Assembly: GCF_018614075.1 (NCBI RefSeq)
Contig: NZ_JAGGOZ010000034.1
Coordinates: forward strand, 1 to 64,000
From: Streptomyces sp. ISL-94
Lineage (GTDB): Bacteria > Actinomycetota > Actinomycetes > Streptomycetales > Streptomycetaceae
DNA length: 64,000 bases
Direction of reading: 5' to 3'
Shown: piece after piece, positions 27,965 to 38,090 of the stretch
How positions within the stretch are numbered: position 1 is the first letter of the stretch
Layout of the letters: each line of letters begins with the position of its first letter
Notes under the pieces: model-generated
The model's database searches: none
The model's input: the letters and a program-made list of their open reading frames with translations, nothing else
What the model was told of the DNA's origin: nothing
Translations under genes and position numbers: made by a program

Positions 27965-28348
27965 TTAGAACTTCAGCCCGGCTTCGCGGGCGGCGTCAGC
28001 CAGAGCGGCAATGCGCCCGGCGTATCGGTTGCCACCGCGGTCGAACACGACGGTCTCGACACCCGCGGCCTTGGCACGCTCGGCGACGAGCGCGCCGACA
28101 GCCTGAGCCTGCGAGCTCTTGTCGCCTTCGCCACCGCGGATCGAAGCGTCCAGGGTCGACGCCGACGCCAGGGTGTGACCCTGGAGGTCGTCGATGACCT
28201 GAGCAACGATGTTGCGGTTCGAACGCGTCACGACGAGGCGCGGACGCTCCGCCGTACCCGAGACGTTCTTGCGGATGCGGATGTGGCGGCGAGCCTTGGC
28301 AGCGCGCTTGTACGCGTCTCCCTTGGCGATCTTCACACCGTATGCCAT
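27965..28348 (-). CDS. rplR: 50S ribosomal protein uL18
   Basis: 127 aa 5S-rRNA-binding protein: [55 protein letters not shown]. Starts two bases after the rplF stop. Confidence 0.97.
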   Translation of the reverse strand: MAYGVKIAKGDAYKRAAKARRHIRIRKNVSGTAERPRLVVTRSNRNIVAQVIDDLQGHTLASASTLDASIRGGEGDKSSQAQAVGALVAERAKAAGVETVVFDRGGNRYAGRIAALADAAREAGLKF

Positions 28349-28350
28349 GG

Positions 28351-28890
28351 CTACTTACCAGCCTTTCCGACCTTGCGGCGGATGACTTCGCCGGCGTACT
28401 TGACACCCTTGGCCTTGTACGGGTCGGGCTTCCGCAGCTTGCGGATGTTGGCGGCGACCTCGCCGACCTTCTGCTTGTCGATGCCCTCGACCGAGAACTT
28501 GGTCGGCGACTCGACCTTGAAGGAGATGCCCTCGGGCGCCTCCACCAGGATCGGGTGGCTGTAGCCGAGCTGGAACTCCAGGTCGGAGCCCTTCGCGGCC
28601 ACGCGGTAACCGACACCGCTGATCTCGAGAGCCTTGACGTATCCCGTGGTCACACCGGTGATCATGTTCGCCACCAGCGTGCGGGACAGGCCGTGCAGGG
28701 CCTTGTTCTGACGCTCGTCGTTCGGGCGGGTGACGTTCAGAACGCCGTCCTCGTCCTTGACGACTGCGATGGGCGCCTTAACGGTGTGCGCGAGGGAACC
28801 CTTGGGGCCCTTCACAGCGACCGTCTGGCCATCGATGGTGACGTCCACACCGGCGGGAACCTGGATGGGGAGCTTGCCGATTCGCGACAT
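28351..28890 (-). CDS. rplF: 50S ribosomal protein uL6
   Basis: 179 aa: [37 protein letters not shown] and [19 protein letters not shown] are standard. Follows rpsH by 20 bases. Confidence 0.97.
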   Translation of the reverse strand: MSRIGKLPIQVPAGVDVTIDGQTVAVKGPKGSLAHTVKAPIAVVKDEDGVLNVTRPNDERQNKALHGLSRTLVANMITGVTTGYVKALEISGVGYRVAAKGSDLEFQLGYSHPILVEAPEGISFKVESPTKFSVEGIDKQKVGEVAANIRKLRKPDPYKAKGVKYAGEVIRRKVGKAGK

Positions 28891-28910
28891 TGCTTTTCCT
28901 CCGTTCCCGA

Positions 28911-29309
28911 CTACCAGACGTAGGCGAGGACTTCCCCACCTACGCCCTTCTTGCCTGCCTGCTGACCGGTCAGGAGACCGTGGGACGTGGAGATGATCGC
29001 CACGCCCAGGCCGCCGAGGACCTTCGGCAGGTTGGTGGACTTCGCGTACACACGCAGACCGGGCTTCGAGATCCGCTTGATGCCCGCAATGGAGCGCTCG
29101 CGGTTCGGCCCGAACTTCAGCTCGAGGACGAGGTTCTTGCCGACCTCGGCGTCCTCGACCTTCCAGCCGGTGATGAAACCCTCCTGCTTGAGGATCTCTG
29201 CGATGTGCGACTTGATCTTGCTGTGCGGCATCACGACGGTGTCGTGGTACGCCGAGTTAGCGTTACGCAGACGCGTGAGCATGTCTGCGATCGGGTCAGT
29301 CATGGTCAT
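28911..29309 (-). CDS. rpsH: 30S ribosomal protein uS8
   Basis: 132 aa: [35 protein letters not shown] and [15 protein letters not shown]. Start chosen at MTMTDPI with AAGG upstream; an open frame continues 5' without homology. In E. coli uS8 autoregulates the spc operon; the 223-nt gap upstream could host such a site. Confidence 0.97.
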   Translation of the reverse strand: MTMTDPIADMLTRLRNANSAYHDTVVMPHSKIKSHIAEILKQEGFITGWKVEDAEVGKNLVLELKFGPNRERSIAGIKRISKPGLRVYAKSTNLPKVLGGLGVAIISTSHGLLTGQQAGKKGVGGEVLAYVW

Positions 29310-29532
29310 GAAGTGGCCTTCGGCCTCTCTCGCCGGGGTTTCCTGTATGCGCCATCCCTCTCCCCACTCAGTGGCGGGACGGGTGCGGTGCGGGGACCTA
29401 CGGCGTAGTAAGTCGTTATGGGCGGCGGACGCCCAACCACACAAGCCTAAGGCATGCGCGGCCGGGCACCCGCCGTCCAGATGCTTACCGAGAGTGCCTG
29501 GTACCGCCCAAGTCCTTGCGGACGAGGGTGAT
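29310..29532 (-). other. Long rpsN-rpsH intercistronic gap
   Basis: 223 nt without a gene inside an otherwise tightly packed operon. It contains GGGCGTCC-GCC-GCCC type stems and a TTGGGC hexamer with loosely spaced TTACTA downstream. No confident promoter was found. Confidence 0.5.
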
Positions 29533-29718
29533 TTACCAGGAGCTCTTGGTCACGCCCGGCAGCTCGCCACGGTGAGCCATCTCACGAAGGCAGACGCGGC
29601 ACAGGCCGAACTTGCGGTACACGGAGTGGGGGCGACCGCAGCGCTGGCAGCGGGTGTACGCACGCACACCGAACTTGGGCTTGCGGGCAGCCTTCGCGAT
29701 GAGAGCCTTCTTCGCCAT
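29533..29718 (-). CDS. rpsN: 30S ribosomal protein uS14, zinc-binding form
   Basis: 61 aa: [21 protein letters not shown] gives two CxxC pairs, so this is the short zinc-containing (C+) paralogue, sometimes called rpsZ. MAKKALI start, five bases after rplE. Confidence 0.97.
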   Translation of the reverse strand: MAKKALIAKAARKPKFGVRAYTRCQRCGRPHSVYRKFGLCRVCLREMAHRGELPGVTKSSW

Positions 29719-29723
29719 CTCGC

Positions 29724-30275
29724 TTACGCCTCCTTGAAGGGGAAGCCGAGGTGACGAAGGAGCGCGCGGCCCTCAGCGTCGTTGGTCGCCGTGGTGACCA
29801 CGGTGATGTCCATACCCCGGGTACGGTCGATCTTGTCCTGGTCGATCTCGTGGAACATGACCTGCTCCGTGAGACCGAAGGTGTAGTTGCCACGGCCGTC
29901 GAACTGCTTCGGCGACAGACCGCGGAAGTCACGGATACGCGGCAGCGCGAGCGACAGCGTACGGTCCAGGAACTCCCACATGCGGTCACCGCGGAGGGTG
30001 ACGTGGCAGCCGATCGGCTGACCCTCGCGCAGCTTGAACTGCGCGATGGACTTGCGGGCCTTCGTGACGGCCGGCTTCTGACCGGTGATCGTCGTCAGGT
30101 CCTTGATGGCGCCGTCGATCAGCTTGGAGTCGCGGGCGGCGTCGCCCACACCCATGTTGACCACGATCTTCACGAGGCCGGGAATCTGCATGACGTTCTC
30201 GTAGGAGAACTCCTCACGCAGCTTGCCCGCGATGTCCTCGCGGTACTTCGTCTTGAGACGCGGAGTGGTAGCCAT
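29724..30275 (-). CDS. rplE: 50S ribosomal protein uL5
   Basis: 183 aa: [39 protein letters not shown] and [20 protein letters not shown]. Binds 5S rRNA. TGATG overlap with rplX. Confidence 0.97.
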   Translation of the reverse strand: MATTPRLKTKYREDIAGKLREEFSYENVMQIPGLVKIVVNMGVGDAARDSKLIDGAIKDLTTITGQKPAVTKARKSIAQFKLREGQPIGCHVTLRGDRMWEFLDRTLSLALPRIRDFRGLSPKQFDGRGNYTFGLTEQVMFHEIDQDKIDRTRGMDITVVTTATNDAEGRALLRHLGFPFKEA

Positions 30276-30586
30276 CAGATGTCCTCACCCGTCCGCTTGG
30301 CAACGCGGATCTTGTTGCCCTCGTCGTCGAAGCGGTAGCCGACGCGGGTGACGACCTTCTTGCCGTCCTTCTCCACAACCAGCTGAACGTTGCTGACGTG
30401 GACCGGGGCCTCGGTGATCACAATGCCACCGGCCTGGTTCTGCGCAGCCTTGGTGTGCTTCTTGACCCGGTTGACACCCTCGACGAGGACACGGTTGTCG
30501 GCGGGGAAGGCAACGATGACCTTGCCCTGCTTGCCCTTGTCCTTACCGGTGATGACCTGGACCAGGTCGCCCTTCTTGATCTTCAT
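30275..30586 (-). CDS. rplX: 50S ribosomal protein uL24
   Basis: 103 aa KOW-domain protein: [47 protein letters not shown]. Two bases after rplN. Confidence 0.97.
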   Translation of the reverse strand: MKIKKGDLVQVITGKDKGKQGKVIVAFPADNRVLVEGVNRVKKHTKAAQNQAGGIVITEAPVHVSNVQLVVEKDGKKVVTRVGYRFDDEGNKIRVAKRTGEDI

Positions 30587-30588
30587 GC

Positions 30589-30957
30589 TTACAGCACCTC
30601 CGGCGCGAGCGAGATGATCTTCATGAACTTCTTCTCGCGCAGCTCACGGCCCACGGGGCCGAAGATACGGGTGCCGCGAGGGTCGCCGTCGTTCTTGAGA
30701 ATGACAGCGGCGTTCTCGTCGAAGCGGATGTACGAGCCGTCCTGGCGGCGGCGCTCCTTGACGGTGCGAACGATGACCGCCTTGACGACGTCACCCTTCT
30801 TCACGTTGCCACCGGGGATCGCGTCCTTGACGGTGGCGACGATGACGTCACCGATGCCCGCGTAGCGGCGACCGGAGCCACCGAGAACACGGATGCAAAG
30901 GATCTCCTTGGCACCAGTGTTGTCGGCGACACGCAGTCGCGACTCCTGCTGGATCAC
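30589..30957 (-). CDS. rplN: 50S ribosomal protein uL14
   Basis: 122 aa: [20 protein letters not shown] start (GTG), [37 protein letters not shown] 106-nt gap before it contains two stems (GGGGGCT/AGCCCCC and CTGAGGGG/CCCTCAG). Confidence 0.97.
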   Translation of the reverse strand: MIQQESRLRVADNTGAKEILCIRVLGGSGRRYAGIGDVIVATVKDAIPGGNVKKGDVVKAVIVRTVKERRRQDGSYIRFDENAAVILKNDGDPRGTRIFGPVGRELREKKFMKIISLAPEVL

Positions 30958-31063
30958 GTCTATCTCCTGATTGTCTGCCGGTTCCCGGCGGGGGCTTTAC
31001 TCCGAAGAGCGGCAGCCCCCACCGAGCCTGGCGGAACGAACCTGAGGGAAACCCCTCAGATAC

Positions 31064-31348
31064 TTACTTGGCCTTCTCGAGGATCTCGACGATGCGCCAG
31101 CGCTTGCTCGCCGACAGCGGACGCGTCTCCATGATGAGGACGCGGTCGCCGACGCCGGCAGCGTTCTGCTCGTCGTGCGCCTTGAGCTTGTTCGTACGGC
31201 GGATGACCTTGCCGTACAGGGCGTGCTTCACGCGGTCCTCGACGGCGACGACGACGGTCTTGTCCATCTTGTCGCTGACGACCAGACCCTCACGGGTCTT
31301 GCGGAAACCGCGCTCGGTCTTGTTCTCAGTCACGTTGTTCTCGCTCAT
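31064..31348 (-). CDS. rpsQ: 30S ribosomal protein uS17
   Basis: 94 aa: [40 protein letters not shown]. Overlaps the rpmC stop (TGATG). Confidence 0.97.
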   Translation of the reverse strand: MSENNVTENKTERGFRKTREGLVVSDKMDKTVVVAVEDRVKHALYGKVIRRTNKLKAHDEQNAAGVGDRVLIMETRPLSASKRWRIVEILEKAK

Positions 31349-31572
31349 CAGGCGCTCTCCACCGTCTCGATACCGAGCTCACGCTCGTGCATCAGGGTGT
31401 AGATGCGAGCGATGTCCTTGCGGACGGACCTGAGCCGGCCGTTGTTCTCCAGCTGACCCGTGGCCGCCTGGAAGCGGAGCTTGAACAGCTCCTCCTTGGC
31501 CTCGCGCAGCTTGCCAACGAGCTCCTCGTTGCCGAGCTCACGCAGCTCGGACGCCTTGGTTCCCGTCGCCAT
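31348..31572 (-). CDS. rpmC: 50S ribosomal protein uL29
   Basis: 74 aa: [20 protein letters not shown] and [20 protein letters not shown]. The ATG at 31572 overlaps the rplP stop; a GTG one codon upstream is also possible. Confidence 0.96.
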   Translation of the reverse strand: MATGTKASELRELGNEELVGKLREAKEELFKLRFQAATGQLENNGRLRSVRKDIARIYTLMHERELGIETVESA

Positions 31573-31991
31573 CACGACTCACCTGCCTCGCGCCGAACAA
31601 TCCGGCACTTCATCGGAAGCTTGTGAGCAGCGCGGGTGAGCGCCTCACGAGCAATCTTCTCGTTCGGGTAGGACAGCTCGAACATGACCCGGCCCGGGTG
31701 CACGTTCGCGATCCACCACTCGGGAGAACCCTTACCGGAACCCATGCGGGTCTCGGCAGGCTTCTTGGTGAGCGGGCGGTCCGGGTAGATGTTGATCCAG
31801 ACCTTGCCGCCACGCTTGATGTGGCGGGTCATCGCGATACGAGCCGCCTCGATCTGGCGGTTCGTCACGTACGCCGGGGTCAGCGCCTGGATGCCGTACT
31901 CGCCGAACGAGACCTCAGTACCGCCCTTGGCCATACCGCGGCGCTTCGGGTGGTGCTGCTTGCGGTGCTTGACCCTACGAGGGATCAGCAT
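31572..31991 (-). CDS. rplP: 50S ribosomal protein uL16
   Basis: 139 aa: [59 protein letters not shown] with the conserved Arg near the peptidyl-transferase side. Coupled to rpmC. Confidence 0.97.
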   Translation of the reverse strand: MLIPRRVKHRKQHHPKRRGMAKGGTEVSFGEYGIQALTPAYVTNRQIEAARIAMTRHIKRGGKVWINIYPDRPLTKKPAETRMGSGKGSPEWWIANVHPGRVMFELSYPNEKIAREALTRAAHKLPMKCRIVRREAGES

Positions 31992-31996
31992 GTCGG

Positions 31997-32839
31997 TCAG
32001 GCCTCCGTTCCGGTGCTCTCGGCCGGAGCGGCGGCGGGAGCGTCGGCCTTGGGGGCCTCGGCACCAGCAGCCTGCTGCGGCTTGCGGCCACCACGGCCGC
32101 CGCGCTCGCCACCACGGCCACCACGGCCGGCGGGACGGTCGCCAGCGCCCTGCGCGCCACGGGCCGGGCGGTTACCCGCACGGGCCGCAGCGTTCTCGGC
32201 GCGAACCTCGGCGATGTTCTTGACGTCGCCCTTGTAGATCCAGACCTTCACACCGATACGGCCGAAGGTGGTCTTGGCCTCGAAGAAGCCGTAGTCCACG
32301 TTCGCGCGCAGCGTGTGCAGCGGCACACGACCCTCGCGGTAGAACTCGGAGCGGGACATCTCGGCGCCGCCGAGACGGCCGCCACACTGGATCTTGATGC
32401 CCTTGGCGCCGGCCTTCATCGTGCCCTGCATGCTCTTACGCATGGCGCGACGGAAGGAGACGCGGGAGGAGAGCTGCTCGGCAACGGCCTGGGCAACCAG
32501 CTGAGCGTCAAGCTCGGGGTTCTTGACCTCGAGGATGTTCAGCTGGACCTGCTTGCCCGTGAGCTTCTCGAGGTCACCGCGGATGCGGTCGGCCTCGGCG
32601 CCACGGCGGCCGATGACGATGCCCGGACGAGCGGTGTGGATGTCCACACGCACGCGGTCACGGGTGCGCTCGATCTCAACCTTCGAGATGCCGGCGCGCT
32701 CCATGCCGGACGTCATCATCCGACGGATGGCGACGTCTTCCTTGACGTAGTCCTTGTACAGCTTGTCGGCGTACCAACGCGACTTGAAGTCGGTGGTGAT
32801 GCCGAGCCGGAACCCGTGCGGGTTTACCTTCTGGCCCAT
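31997..32839 (-). CDS. rpsC: 30S ribosomal protein uS3 with RGG-like tail
   Basis: 280 aa. The KH domain ([11 protein letters not shown]) and C-terminal domain ([23 protein letters not shown]) are standard to ~215. Beyond this is a ~65-residue extension with Arg-Gly clusters ([19 protein letters not shown]) and an Ala/Pro/Glu end. The E. coli protein is 233 aa. TAATG overlap with rplV. Confidence 0.97.
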   Translation of the reverse strand: MGQKVNPHGFRLGITTDFKSRWYADKLYKDYVKEDVAIRRMMTSGMERAGISKVEIERTRDRVRVDIHTARPGIVIGRRGAEADRIRGDLEKLTGKQVQLNILEVKNPELDAQLVAQAVAEQLSSRVSFRRAMRKSMQGTMKAGAKGIKIQCGGRLGGAEMSRSEFYREGRVPLHTLRANVDYGFFEAKTTFGRIGVKVWIYKGDVKNIAEVRAENAAARAGNRPARGAQGAGDRPAGRGGRGGERGGRGGRKPQQAAGAEAPKADAPAAAPAESTGTEA

Positions 32840-33186
32840 TACCGGGAACCTTCCTTGCTGCTGACGACCACGGTGATGTGGCTGGTCCGCTTGCGGATCC
32901 GGTAGGCACGGCCCTGCGCACGCGGACGGAACCGCTTCAGGGTCGGGCCCTCGTCCACGAACGCCTCGCTGATGACCAGCGTGGAGGCGTCCGGGTGGTT
33001 GTAGTTGTGTGCGGCATTGGCGATGGCGCTGTCAAGCACCTTGCCAACCGGCACGCTCGCGGCCTGCGGGGCGAAACGCAGGACCGCCTGAGCCTCCGTG
33101 GCATCCATGCCACGGATAAGGTCCACCACTCGGCGGGCCTTCATGGGCGTGACGCGGATGTACCGCGCCTGGGCCCTGGCTTCCAT
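32839..33186 (-). CDS. rplV: 50S ribosomal protein uL22
   Basis: 115 aa: [53 protein letters not shown] (the exit-tunnel loop lies just before). The start has GAAGGGA upstream; two earlier in-frame Met codons lack homology. Confidence 0.97.
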   Translation of the reverse strand: MEARAQARYIRVTPMKARRVVDLIRGMDATEAQAVLRFAPQAASVPVGKVLDSAIANAAHNYNHPDASTLVISEAFVDEGPTLKRFRPRAQGRAYRIRKRTSHITVVVSSKEGSR

Positions 33187-33229
33187 GGTTGTCCCTTCGG
33201 TGTAAGTCATAGTCGTAACCACCCCGCCT

Positions 33230-33511
33230 TTAGCGGCGCTTCGACTTCCGGTCGTCCTTGACGTGGCCGCGGAAGGTGCGAGTCGGCGAGAACTCGCCGA
33301 GCTTGTGGCCGACCATCGACTCGGTGACGAACACCGGGACGTGGGTCTTGCCGTTGTGCACCGCGATGGTGTGACCCAGCATGCTGGGGATGATCATCGA
33401 GCGACGGGACCAGGTCTTGATGACGTTCTTGGTGCCGGCTTCGTTCTGGACGTCCACCTTCTTTACGAGGTGGTCGTCGACGAAGGGCCCCTTCTTGAGA
33501 CTGCGCGGCAT
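33230..33511 (-). CDS. rpsS: 30S ribosomal protein uS19
   Basis: 93 aa: [59 protein letters not shown]. Confidence 0.97.
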   Translation of the reverse strand: MPRSLKKGPFVDDHLVKKVDVQNEAGTKNVIKTWSRRSMIIPSMLGHTIAVHNGKTHVPVFVTESMVGHKLGEFSPTRTFRGHVKDDRKSKRR

Positions 33512-33523
33512 CTAAACCCGCTC

Positions 33524-34360
33524 CTAGCGCTTCTTGTTCGTCTTGCGGCGGCGGACGATGTACTTGCTCGAAGCCTTCTTCGGCGAGCGAGTACGACCCT
33601 CCTTCTGACCCCACGGGGAGACCGGGTGGCGACCACCACTGGTCTTGCCCTCACCACCACCGTGCGGGTGGTCAACCGGGTTCATCGCGACACCGCGGAC
33701 GGACGGGCGAACGCCCTTCCAGCGCATGCGGCCGGCCTTGCCCCAGTTGATGTTCGACTGCTCGGCGTTGCCGACCTCGCCGACCGTGGCGCGGCAGCGG
33801 GCGTCGACGAGACGGATCTCGCCGGACGGCATACGAAGGTGGGCCATCGTGCCCTCCTTCGCCAGCAGCTGCACGGAGGCACCAGCGGAACGGGCGAACT
33901 TGGCGCCACCACCGGGACGGAGCTCGATCGCGTGGATCGTGGTACCGACCGGGATGTTACGGAGGGCCAGGTTGTTACCGGGCTTGATGTCGGCCGTGGG
34001 GCCGTTCTCAATCCGGTCGCCCTGCTTCAGAGCCTTCGGCGCGATGATGTAGCGCTTCTCGCCGTCCGCGTAGTGCAGGAGCGCGATGCGCGCGGTGCGG
34101 TTGGGGTCGTACTCGATGTGCGCGACCTTGGCCGGCACGCCGTCCTTGTCGTGACGACGGAAGTCGATCACGCGGTAGGCGCGCTTGTGTCCACCACCCT
34201 GGTGGCGAACGGTGATCCGACCGGTGTTGTTACGGCCGCCCTTGCTGTGCAGGGGGCGAACCAGCGACTTCTCCGGCGTGGACCGCGTGATCTCGACAAA
34301 GTCGGCGACGCTGGAGCCACGACGGCCCGGGGTCGTCGGCTTGTACTTGCGGATACCCAT
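33524..34360 (-). CDS. rplB: 50S ribosomal protein uL2
   Basis: 278 aa: [37 protein letters not shown] and the near-catalytic-centre block [20 protein letters not shown] with the conserved His. Twelve bases before rpsS. Confidence 0.98.
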   Translation of the reverse strand: MGIRKYKPTTPGRRGSSVADFVEITRSTPEKSLVRPLHSKGGRNNTGRITVRHQGGGHKRAYRVIDFRRHDKDGVPAKVAHIEYDPNRTARIALLHYADGEKRYIIAPKALKQGDRIENGPTADIKPGNNLALRNIPVGTTIHAIELRPGGGAKFARSAGASVQLLAKEGTMAHLRMPSGEIRLVDARCRATVGEVGNAEQSNINWGKAGRMRWKGVRPSVRGVAMNPVDHPHGGGEGKTSGGRHPVSPWGQKEGRTRSPKKASSKYIVRRRKTNKKR

Positions 34361-34399
34361 TTCTCAGTCCTCGTCCGATTCCGGACGACTAGACCTCCG

Positions 34400-34723
34400 T
34401 TAGGAGGCCTGGCCGCCGAAGATGTCGATACGGTTGCCCTCGGCAAGGGTCACGATGGCGCGCTTGGTGTTGGCGCGCTTGCCGAAACCGGTCTTGGTGC
34501 GCTTGCGCTTACCCTGACGGTTGATCGTGTTGACCCCGGTGACCTTGACCGAGAAGACCGCTTCCACGGCCTGCTTGATCTGGGTCTTGTTGGCGCCGGG
34601 CGCGACGATGAACGTGTACTTGTTCTCGTCCAGCAGCGCGTAGCTCTTCTCCGAGACAACCGGCTTGATCAGCAGGTCGCGCGGATCGGTGAAGGTCTTG
34701 CTGGTAACGGTCGCCTCAGACAT
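34400..34723 (-). CDS. rplW: 50S ribosomal protein uL23
   Basis: 107 aa: [40 protein letters not shown] and [20 protein letters not shown]. Exit-site protein contacted by SRP and trigger factor. TGATG overlap with rplD. Confidence 0.97.
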   Translation of the reverse strand: MSEATVTSKTFTDPRDLLIKPVVSEKSYALLDENKYTFIVAPGANKTQIKQAVEAVFSVKVTGVNTINRQGKRKRTKTGFGKRANTKRAIVTLAEGNRIDIFGGQAS

Positions 34724-35373
34724 CAGGCGTCGCTCCCTTCGGTCTCATCGGCCTTGGGGCCAGACACGAAGGACTCGAAAGCGGCCTGAGTGAAGACCAC
34801 GTCGTCAGAGACGATCACGTCGTACGTGTTCAGCTGGCCCGGCTCCAGGATGTGAACCTGGGGCAGGTTGCGGGCGGACAGCCACGCGGCCTCGTCGGCG
34901 CGGTCGACGACCAGGAGCAGGTTCTTGCGCTCCGAGATCTTGCCGAACAGCGTCTTGGCGGCCTTCGTGGAGGCGGCACCCTCGACCACGCCGGTGACGA
35001 CGTGGATGCGGGAGTGACGTGCACGGTCCGAGAGGGCACCGCGGAGAGCGGCGGCCTTCATCTTCTTCGGGGTCCGCTGGGAGTAGTCACGCGGCTGCGG
35101 GCCGTGGACAACGCCACCGCCGACGAACTGCGGCGCACGGGTCGAACCCTGGCGCGCGCGGCCGGTGCCCTTCTGGCGGTACGGCTTGCGGCCACCACCA
35201 CGGACTTCGCCACGACGCTTGGTCTTGTGCGTGCCCTGACGGGCAGCAGCCAGCTGAGCGACAACGACCTGGTGGATCAGCGGAACGCTGGTCTTCGCGT
35301 CGAAGATCTCCGAGGGGAGCTCGACGGTACCGGCCTTGTCGCCTGCCGGCGAAAGGATGTCAATGGTGCTCAT
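34723..35373 (-). CDS. rplD: 50S ribosomal protein uL4
   Basis: 216 aa: [38 protein letters not shown] (tunnel loop), [19 protein letters not shown]. The ATG at 35373 follows the rplC stop by four bases; the open frame upstream is only a shadow of rplC. uL4 is the autoregulator of the S10 operon in E. coli. Confidence 0.97.
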   Translation of the reverse strand: MSTIDILSPAGDKAGTVELPSEIFDAKTSVPLIHQVVVAQLAAARQGTHKTKRRGEVRGGGRKPYRQKGTGRARQGSTRAPQFVGGGVVHGPQPRDYSQRTPKKMKAAALRGALSDRARHSRIHVVTGVVEGAASTKAAKTLFGKISERKNLLLVVDRADEAAWLSARNLPQVHILEPGQLNTYDVIVSDDVVFTQAAFESFVSGPKADETEGSDA

Positions 35374-35377
35374 TACC

Positions 35378-36022
35378 TCAAGCCCCCTTGGCCGCGGTAC
35401 GGACCAGGACGAGGCCGCCGTTCGGACCGGGGACCGCACCCTTGATGAGGAGCAGACCCTTCTCCGCGTCAACCGCGTGGATGGTCAGGTTCTGGGTGGT
35501 GACGCGCTCGTTACCCATACGACCGGCCATGCGCATGCCCTTGAAGACACGCCCAGGGGTGGCGCAGCCACCGATCGAACCGGGGGAGCGGTGCTTGCGC
35601 TGGACGCCGTGACCGGCACCGAGGCCCTTGAAGTTGTGACGCTTCATGACACCGGCGAAGCCCTTGCCCTTGCTGTTGCCCGTGACGTCAACCTTGACGC
35701 CCGACTCGAACACAGCGGCGGTGATCTCCTGGCCGAGCGTGTACTCGCTGGCGTCGGAGGTGCGGAGCTCCACCAGGTGGCGGCGGGGGGTCACGTCGGC
35801 CTTGGCGAAGTGGCCCTTGAGGGGCTTGTTCACCTTGCGCGGGTCGATCTCGCCGAAGGCGATCTGGACCGACTCGTAGCCGTCGATGTCGTTCTTACGG
35901 ACCTGGGTAACGACGCAGGGTCCGGCCTTGACCACGGTCACCGGGACGACACGGTTGTTCTCGTCCCAGACCTGGGTCATGCCGAGCTTCTCGCCCAGGA
36001 CGCCCTTGATCTGCTTTGCCAT
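35378..36022 (-). CDS. rplC: 50S ribosomal protein uL3
   Basis: 214 aa: [60 protein letters not shown]. Second gene of the S10 operon. Confidence 0.98.
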   Translation of the reverse strand: MAKQIKGVLGEKLGMTQVWDENNRVVPVTVVKAGPCVVTQVRKNDIDGYESVQIAFGEIDPRKVNKPLKGHFAKADVTPRRHLVELRTSDASEYTLGQEITAAVFESGVKVDVTGNSKGKGFAGVMKRHNFKGLGAGHGVQRKHRSPGSIGGCATPGRVFKGMRMAGRMGNERVTTQNLTIHAVDAEKGLLLIKGAVPGPNGGLVLVRTAAKGA

Positions 36023-36036
36023 CTTCTCGACGCCTC

Positions 36037-36345
36037 TCAGAGCTTGATCTCGATGTCAACGCCGGCCGGAAGGTCCAGGCGCATCAGCGAGTCAACGGTC
36101 TTGGGGGTCGGGTCGAGGATGTCGATCAGGCGCTTGTGCGTGCGCATCTCGAAGTGCTCGCGCGAGTCCTTGTACTTGTGCGGCGACTTGATGACGCAGT
36201 ACACGTTCTTCTCAGTGGGCAGCGGCACCGGGCCCGCGACCGACGCACCAGTGCGCGTCACCGTCTCGACGATCTTCTTCGCCGAGGAATCGATGACCTC
36301 GTGGTCGTAGGCCTTGAGCCGGATGCGGATCTTCTGTCCCGCCAT
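36037..36345 (-). CDS. rpsJ: 30S ribosomal protein uS10
   Basis: 102 aa: [60 protein letters not shown]. First gene of the S10 operon; the frame stays open upstream but the homology starts here. Preceded by a structured leader of about 400 nt. Confidence 0.98.
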   Translation of the reverse strand: MAGQKIRIRLKAYDHEVIDSSAKKIVETVTRTGASVAGPVPLPTEKNVYCVIKSPHKYKDSREHFEMRTHKRLIDILDPTPKTVDSLMRLDLPAGVDIEIKL

Positions 36346-36423
36346 GGCTACTCCGTAGTCCTGTCTGTATGTGGAAACGCTCTGGCTCTCGGTCGGCTGC
36401 GGGACGGATCCCACCGCTTCCCT

Positions 36424-36448
36424 CCGACCCACGCGGTCGGGCGTGTCG
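36424..36448 (-). other. Leader element shared with rpsL (copy 1)
   Basis: 25 bp that match the rpsL leader (53404-53428) at 24 positions. In RNA sense it runs CGACACGCCCGACC then GCGTGGGTCGG. CCGACC and GGTCGG form a 6-bp stem with a GCGTG loop. It lies 78 nt before the rpsJ ATG. The single difference (G here, A in rpsL) is 5' of the stem, so the hairpin is unchanged. Confidence 0.8.
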
Positions 36449-36746
36449 CACTCCCTCTACAGAAAATTCCCATACGGAAATTCCCTCGTCCAAGGGGGTG
36501 CGGTCCCTGTGACCGCGCTTCGGGGGAGAAACACCCACCGAGTGCCTGGTGGGCACCGTGCTGACGCTTCCCAGAAGATTCCCGTACGTCCGTCCCCATT
36601 GCTGCCCCGAAAGGCAGATTAAGAACGACGAGTACTGTGGGACTCGCTTCCGGTCCTCCCGGCGGGAGGCGCGCAGCATCGGCACTCAGCCGAGCAACTT
36701 GAGTAGTCTGCCATACGAGGCACGTACCTGGCCAATCGGGCCGAAG

Positions 36747-36774
36747 AGAATACCCCGCCACGGTGTGTGGTCAA
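36747..36774 (-). promoter_or_regulatory. S10 operon promoter (HrdB type)
   Basis: TTGACC, 16-bp spacer, TATTCT on the minus strand. The -10 hexamer is identical to that of rplM, and the -35 to those of rplM and rpsL. Confidence 0.65.
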
Positions 36775-36813
36775 ACTGCACCACGTGCGTCACCCCGGCG
36801 AGGTCTTCCCCGG

Positions 36814-37944
36814 TCAGGTGCGGGACACAGTCCCGCAGCCCTCCTCCTGCCCCCGGTCGATGTCCTTGCTCCGGTCATACGGGTCCCGGGGCGGCCCGGA
36901 GGGCGTCGGACCCGCGTCGTCCGGCGTGTCCCGGAACTGCGGATGCACGTATCCGTCGTAGACGGAGCAGGCCGAGTTCGCGATGTCGTACTGGTACGGG
37001 CCGACTTGCATCATGCCCGCCTTGATCCGCCACTTCCGGGGATCGGCGAAGGTGAACTCAAGCCGGCGCCGCACGATGGTGCGGCTGACCTCGTCCGCGC
37101 CGGCCTTCGCCTGCACCAGAGGGTAGACAAAGGTGTAGTCCATGAGCACGTCGACCTGGCCCGGGCTCTCGCCCGGCTCGACGGTCGTGCGGCCCCGCAC
37201 CTTCACCACGTCACCGGCGAGCCGGACCTCGGCCGGGTTGGCACGGGTGAACATCTGCAGCGGGTCCGACTCCCTGCTCGGGTGGTCCAGCGCCTGCTCC
37301 AGGCGGTCCAGCATCTGCCTCTGACCGGGGTCGATCATGTCCAGGGCGGCCTTCGGCCGTTCCCCGCGCAGGGTGGCCCGGTCCAGGTTGGCCAGGACCA
37401 CGAACTGCTTCGCCTTCCCGAGCCCCTCGGCGACCTGCTCCTTGCTGAGCCCGTTGACTGCGGTGGCCACCGGCAGTTCGATGCCGGCCGCGCCGTCCGC
37501 CCACTGGAGGGCCGGGGAGCCGCGGAAGGGTTCTGCCGGGGTCGGCCGGTCCGGGTGGGCCGGCGAGGGAGGCGCGGTCGGGCGTACCGACTCCGCCGGC
37601 AGCGGAGCGGCGTGCTCCCGGCGGTCCTCGGCCTTGCCCGTGAGGCGGTCGATCACCAGTTCCGGCCGTACGGCGACCAGCGCGAGCCCGGCGATGAACA
37701 CGACGGCCAGGGTGGCCTTGAGCCGCCGCCGGGCGGTGCCGCGGCCCCGCGCCTCCTGCCAGGCGGGCCCGGTCCGCCACCCCGGCGGCTCCTGGCCCTG
37801 TTCGCGCCGCAGCCGCTCGGTCACCATCCGCGCCCGCGCGGACGGCTCCTTCGGCGCCTCCCCCGCCCCTTGGGCGGCCTGCTCCATGAAGCGGGCCCAC
37901 TCCTCGTCGGAGACGCCCGGTCTGCCCTCGTCGTTCTTTCCCAT
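36814..37944 (-). CDS. Hypothetical single-pass membrane protein
   Basis: About 376 aa. Residues ~1-70 are charged and cytoplasmic (SDEEWARFMEQAAQ resembles the linker of anti-sigma-like or sorting proteins). One transmembrane helix lies near 77-95 (ATLAVVFIAGLALVAV), and a Pro-rich linker leads to an extracellular domain of ~230 residues with RLEFTFADPRKWRIK and a Cys near the end (SACSVYDGYVHPQFRDTP). I do not recognise a family. ATG at 37944 chosen; 37953 is an in-frame alternative. It lies immediately upstream of the S10 operon on the same strand and behind the terminator of the AftA-like gene. Confidence 0.82.
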   Translation of the reverse strand: MGKNDEGRPGVSDEEWARFMEQAAQGAGEAPKEPSARARMVTERLRREQGQEPPGWRTGPAWQEARGRGTARRRLKATLAVVFIAGLALVAVRPELVIDRLTGKAEDRREHAAPLPAESVRPTAPPSPAHPDRPTPAEPFRGSPALQWADGAAGIELPVATAVNGLSKEQVAEGLGKAKQFVVLANLDRATLRGERPKAALDMIDPGQRQMLDRLEQALDHPSRESDPLQMFTRANPAEVRLAGDVVKVRGRTTVEPGESPGQVDVLMDYTFVYPLVQAKAGADEVSRTIVRRRLEFTFADPRKWRIKAGMMQVGPYQYDIANSACSVYDGYVHPQFRDTPDDAGPTPSGPPRDPYDRSKDIDRGQEEGCGTVSRT

Positions 37945-37971
37945 GCCCCTCATCCGGTGTGTGCGTCAGGA

Positions 37972-38007
37972 CAGAGGCCCCGCACCGCGGTGGGTGTGGG
38001 GCCTCTG
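37972..38007 (-). terminator. Terminator of the minus-strand AftA-like gene
   Basis: 10-bp stem CAGAGGCCCC / GGGGCCTCTG around a GC-rich loop, downstream of the stop at 38091. Between stem and stop are short CGGTC(C/T)G direct repeats. Confidence 0.7.
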
Positions 38008-38090
38008 TTGCGTCTCGTGCTCGTGCGGTCTGCGGTCCGCGGTCCGCGGTCTCGGACCACTTCCGCGGGCGGACCGGGGTCCGAGTCGTC

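Larger units (their letters stand above)
36346..36813 (-). other. S10 operon leader region
   Basis: 468 bp without a gene between rpsJ and the single-pass membrane protein gene. It holds the promoter (36747-36774), a CTGCC/GGCAG stem (36599-36618), a CCCACC/GGTGGG stem followed by TTT (36530-36556), two copies of a 17-bp direct repeat matching at 15 positions (36460-36475/6 and 36572-36588) and the 25-bp element shared with the rpsL leader (36424-36448). Confidence 0.75.
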
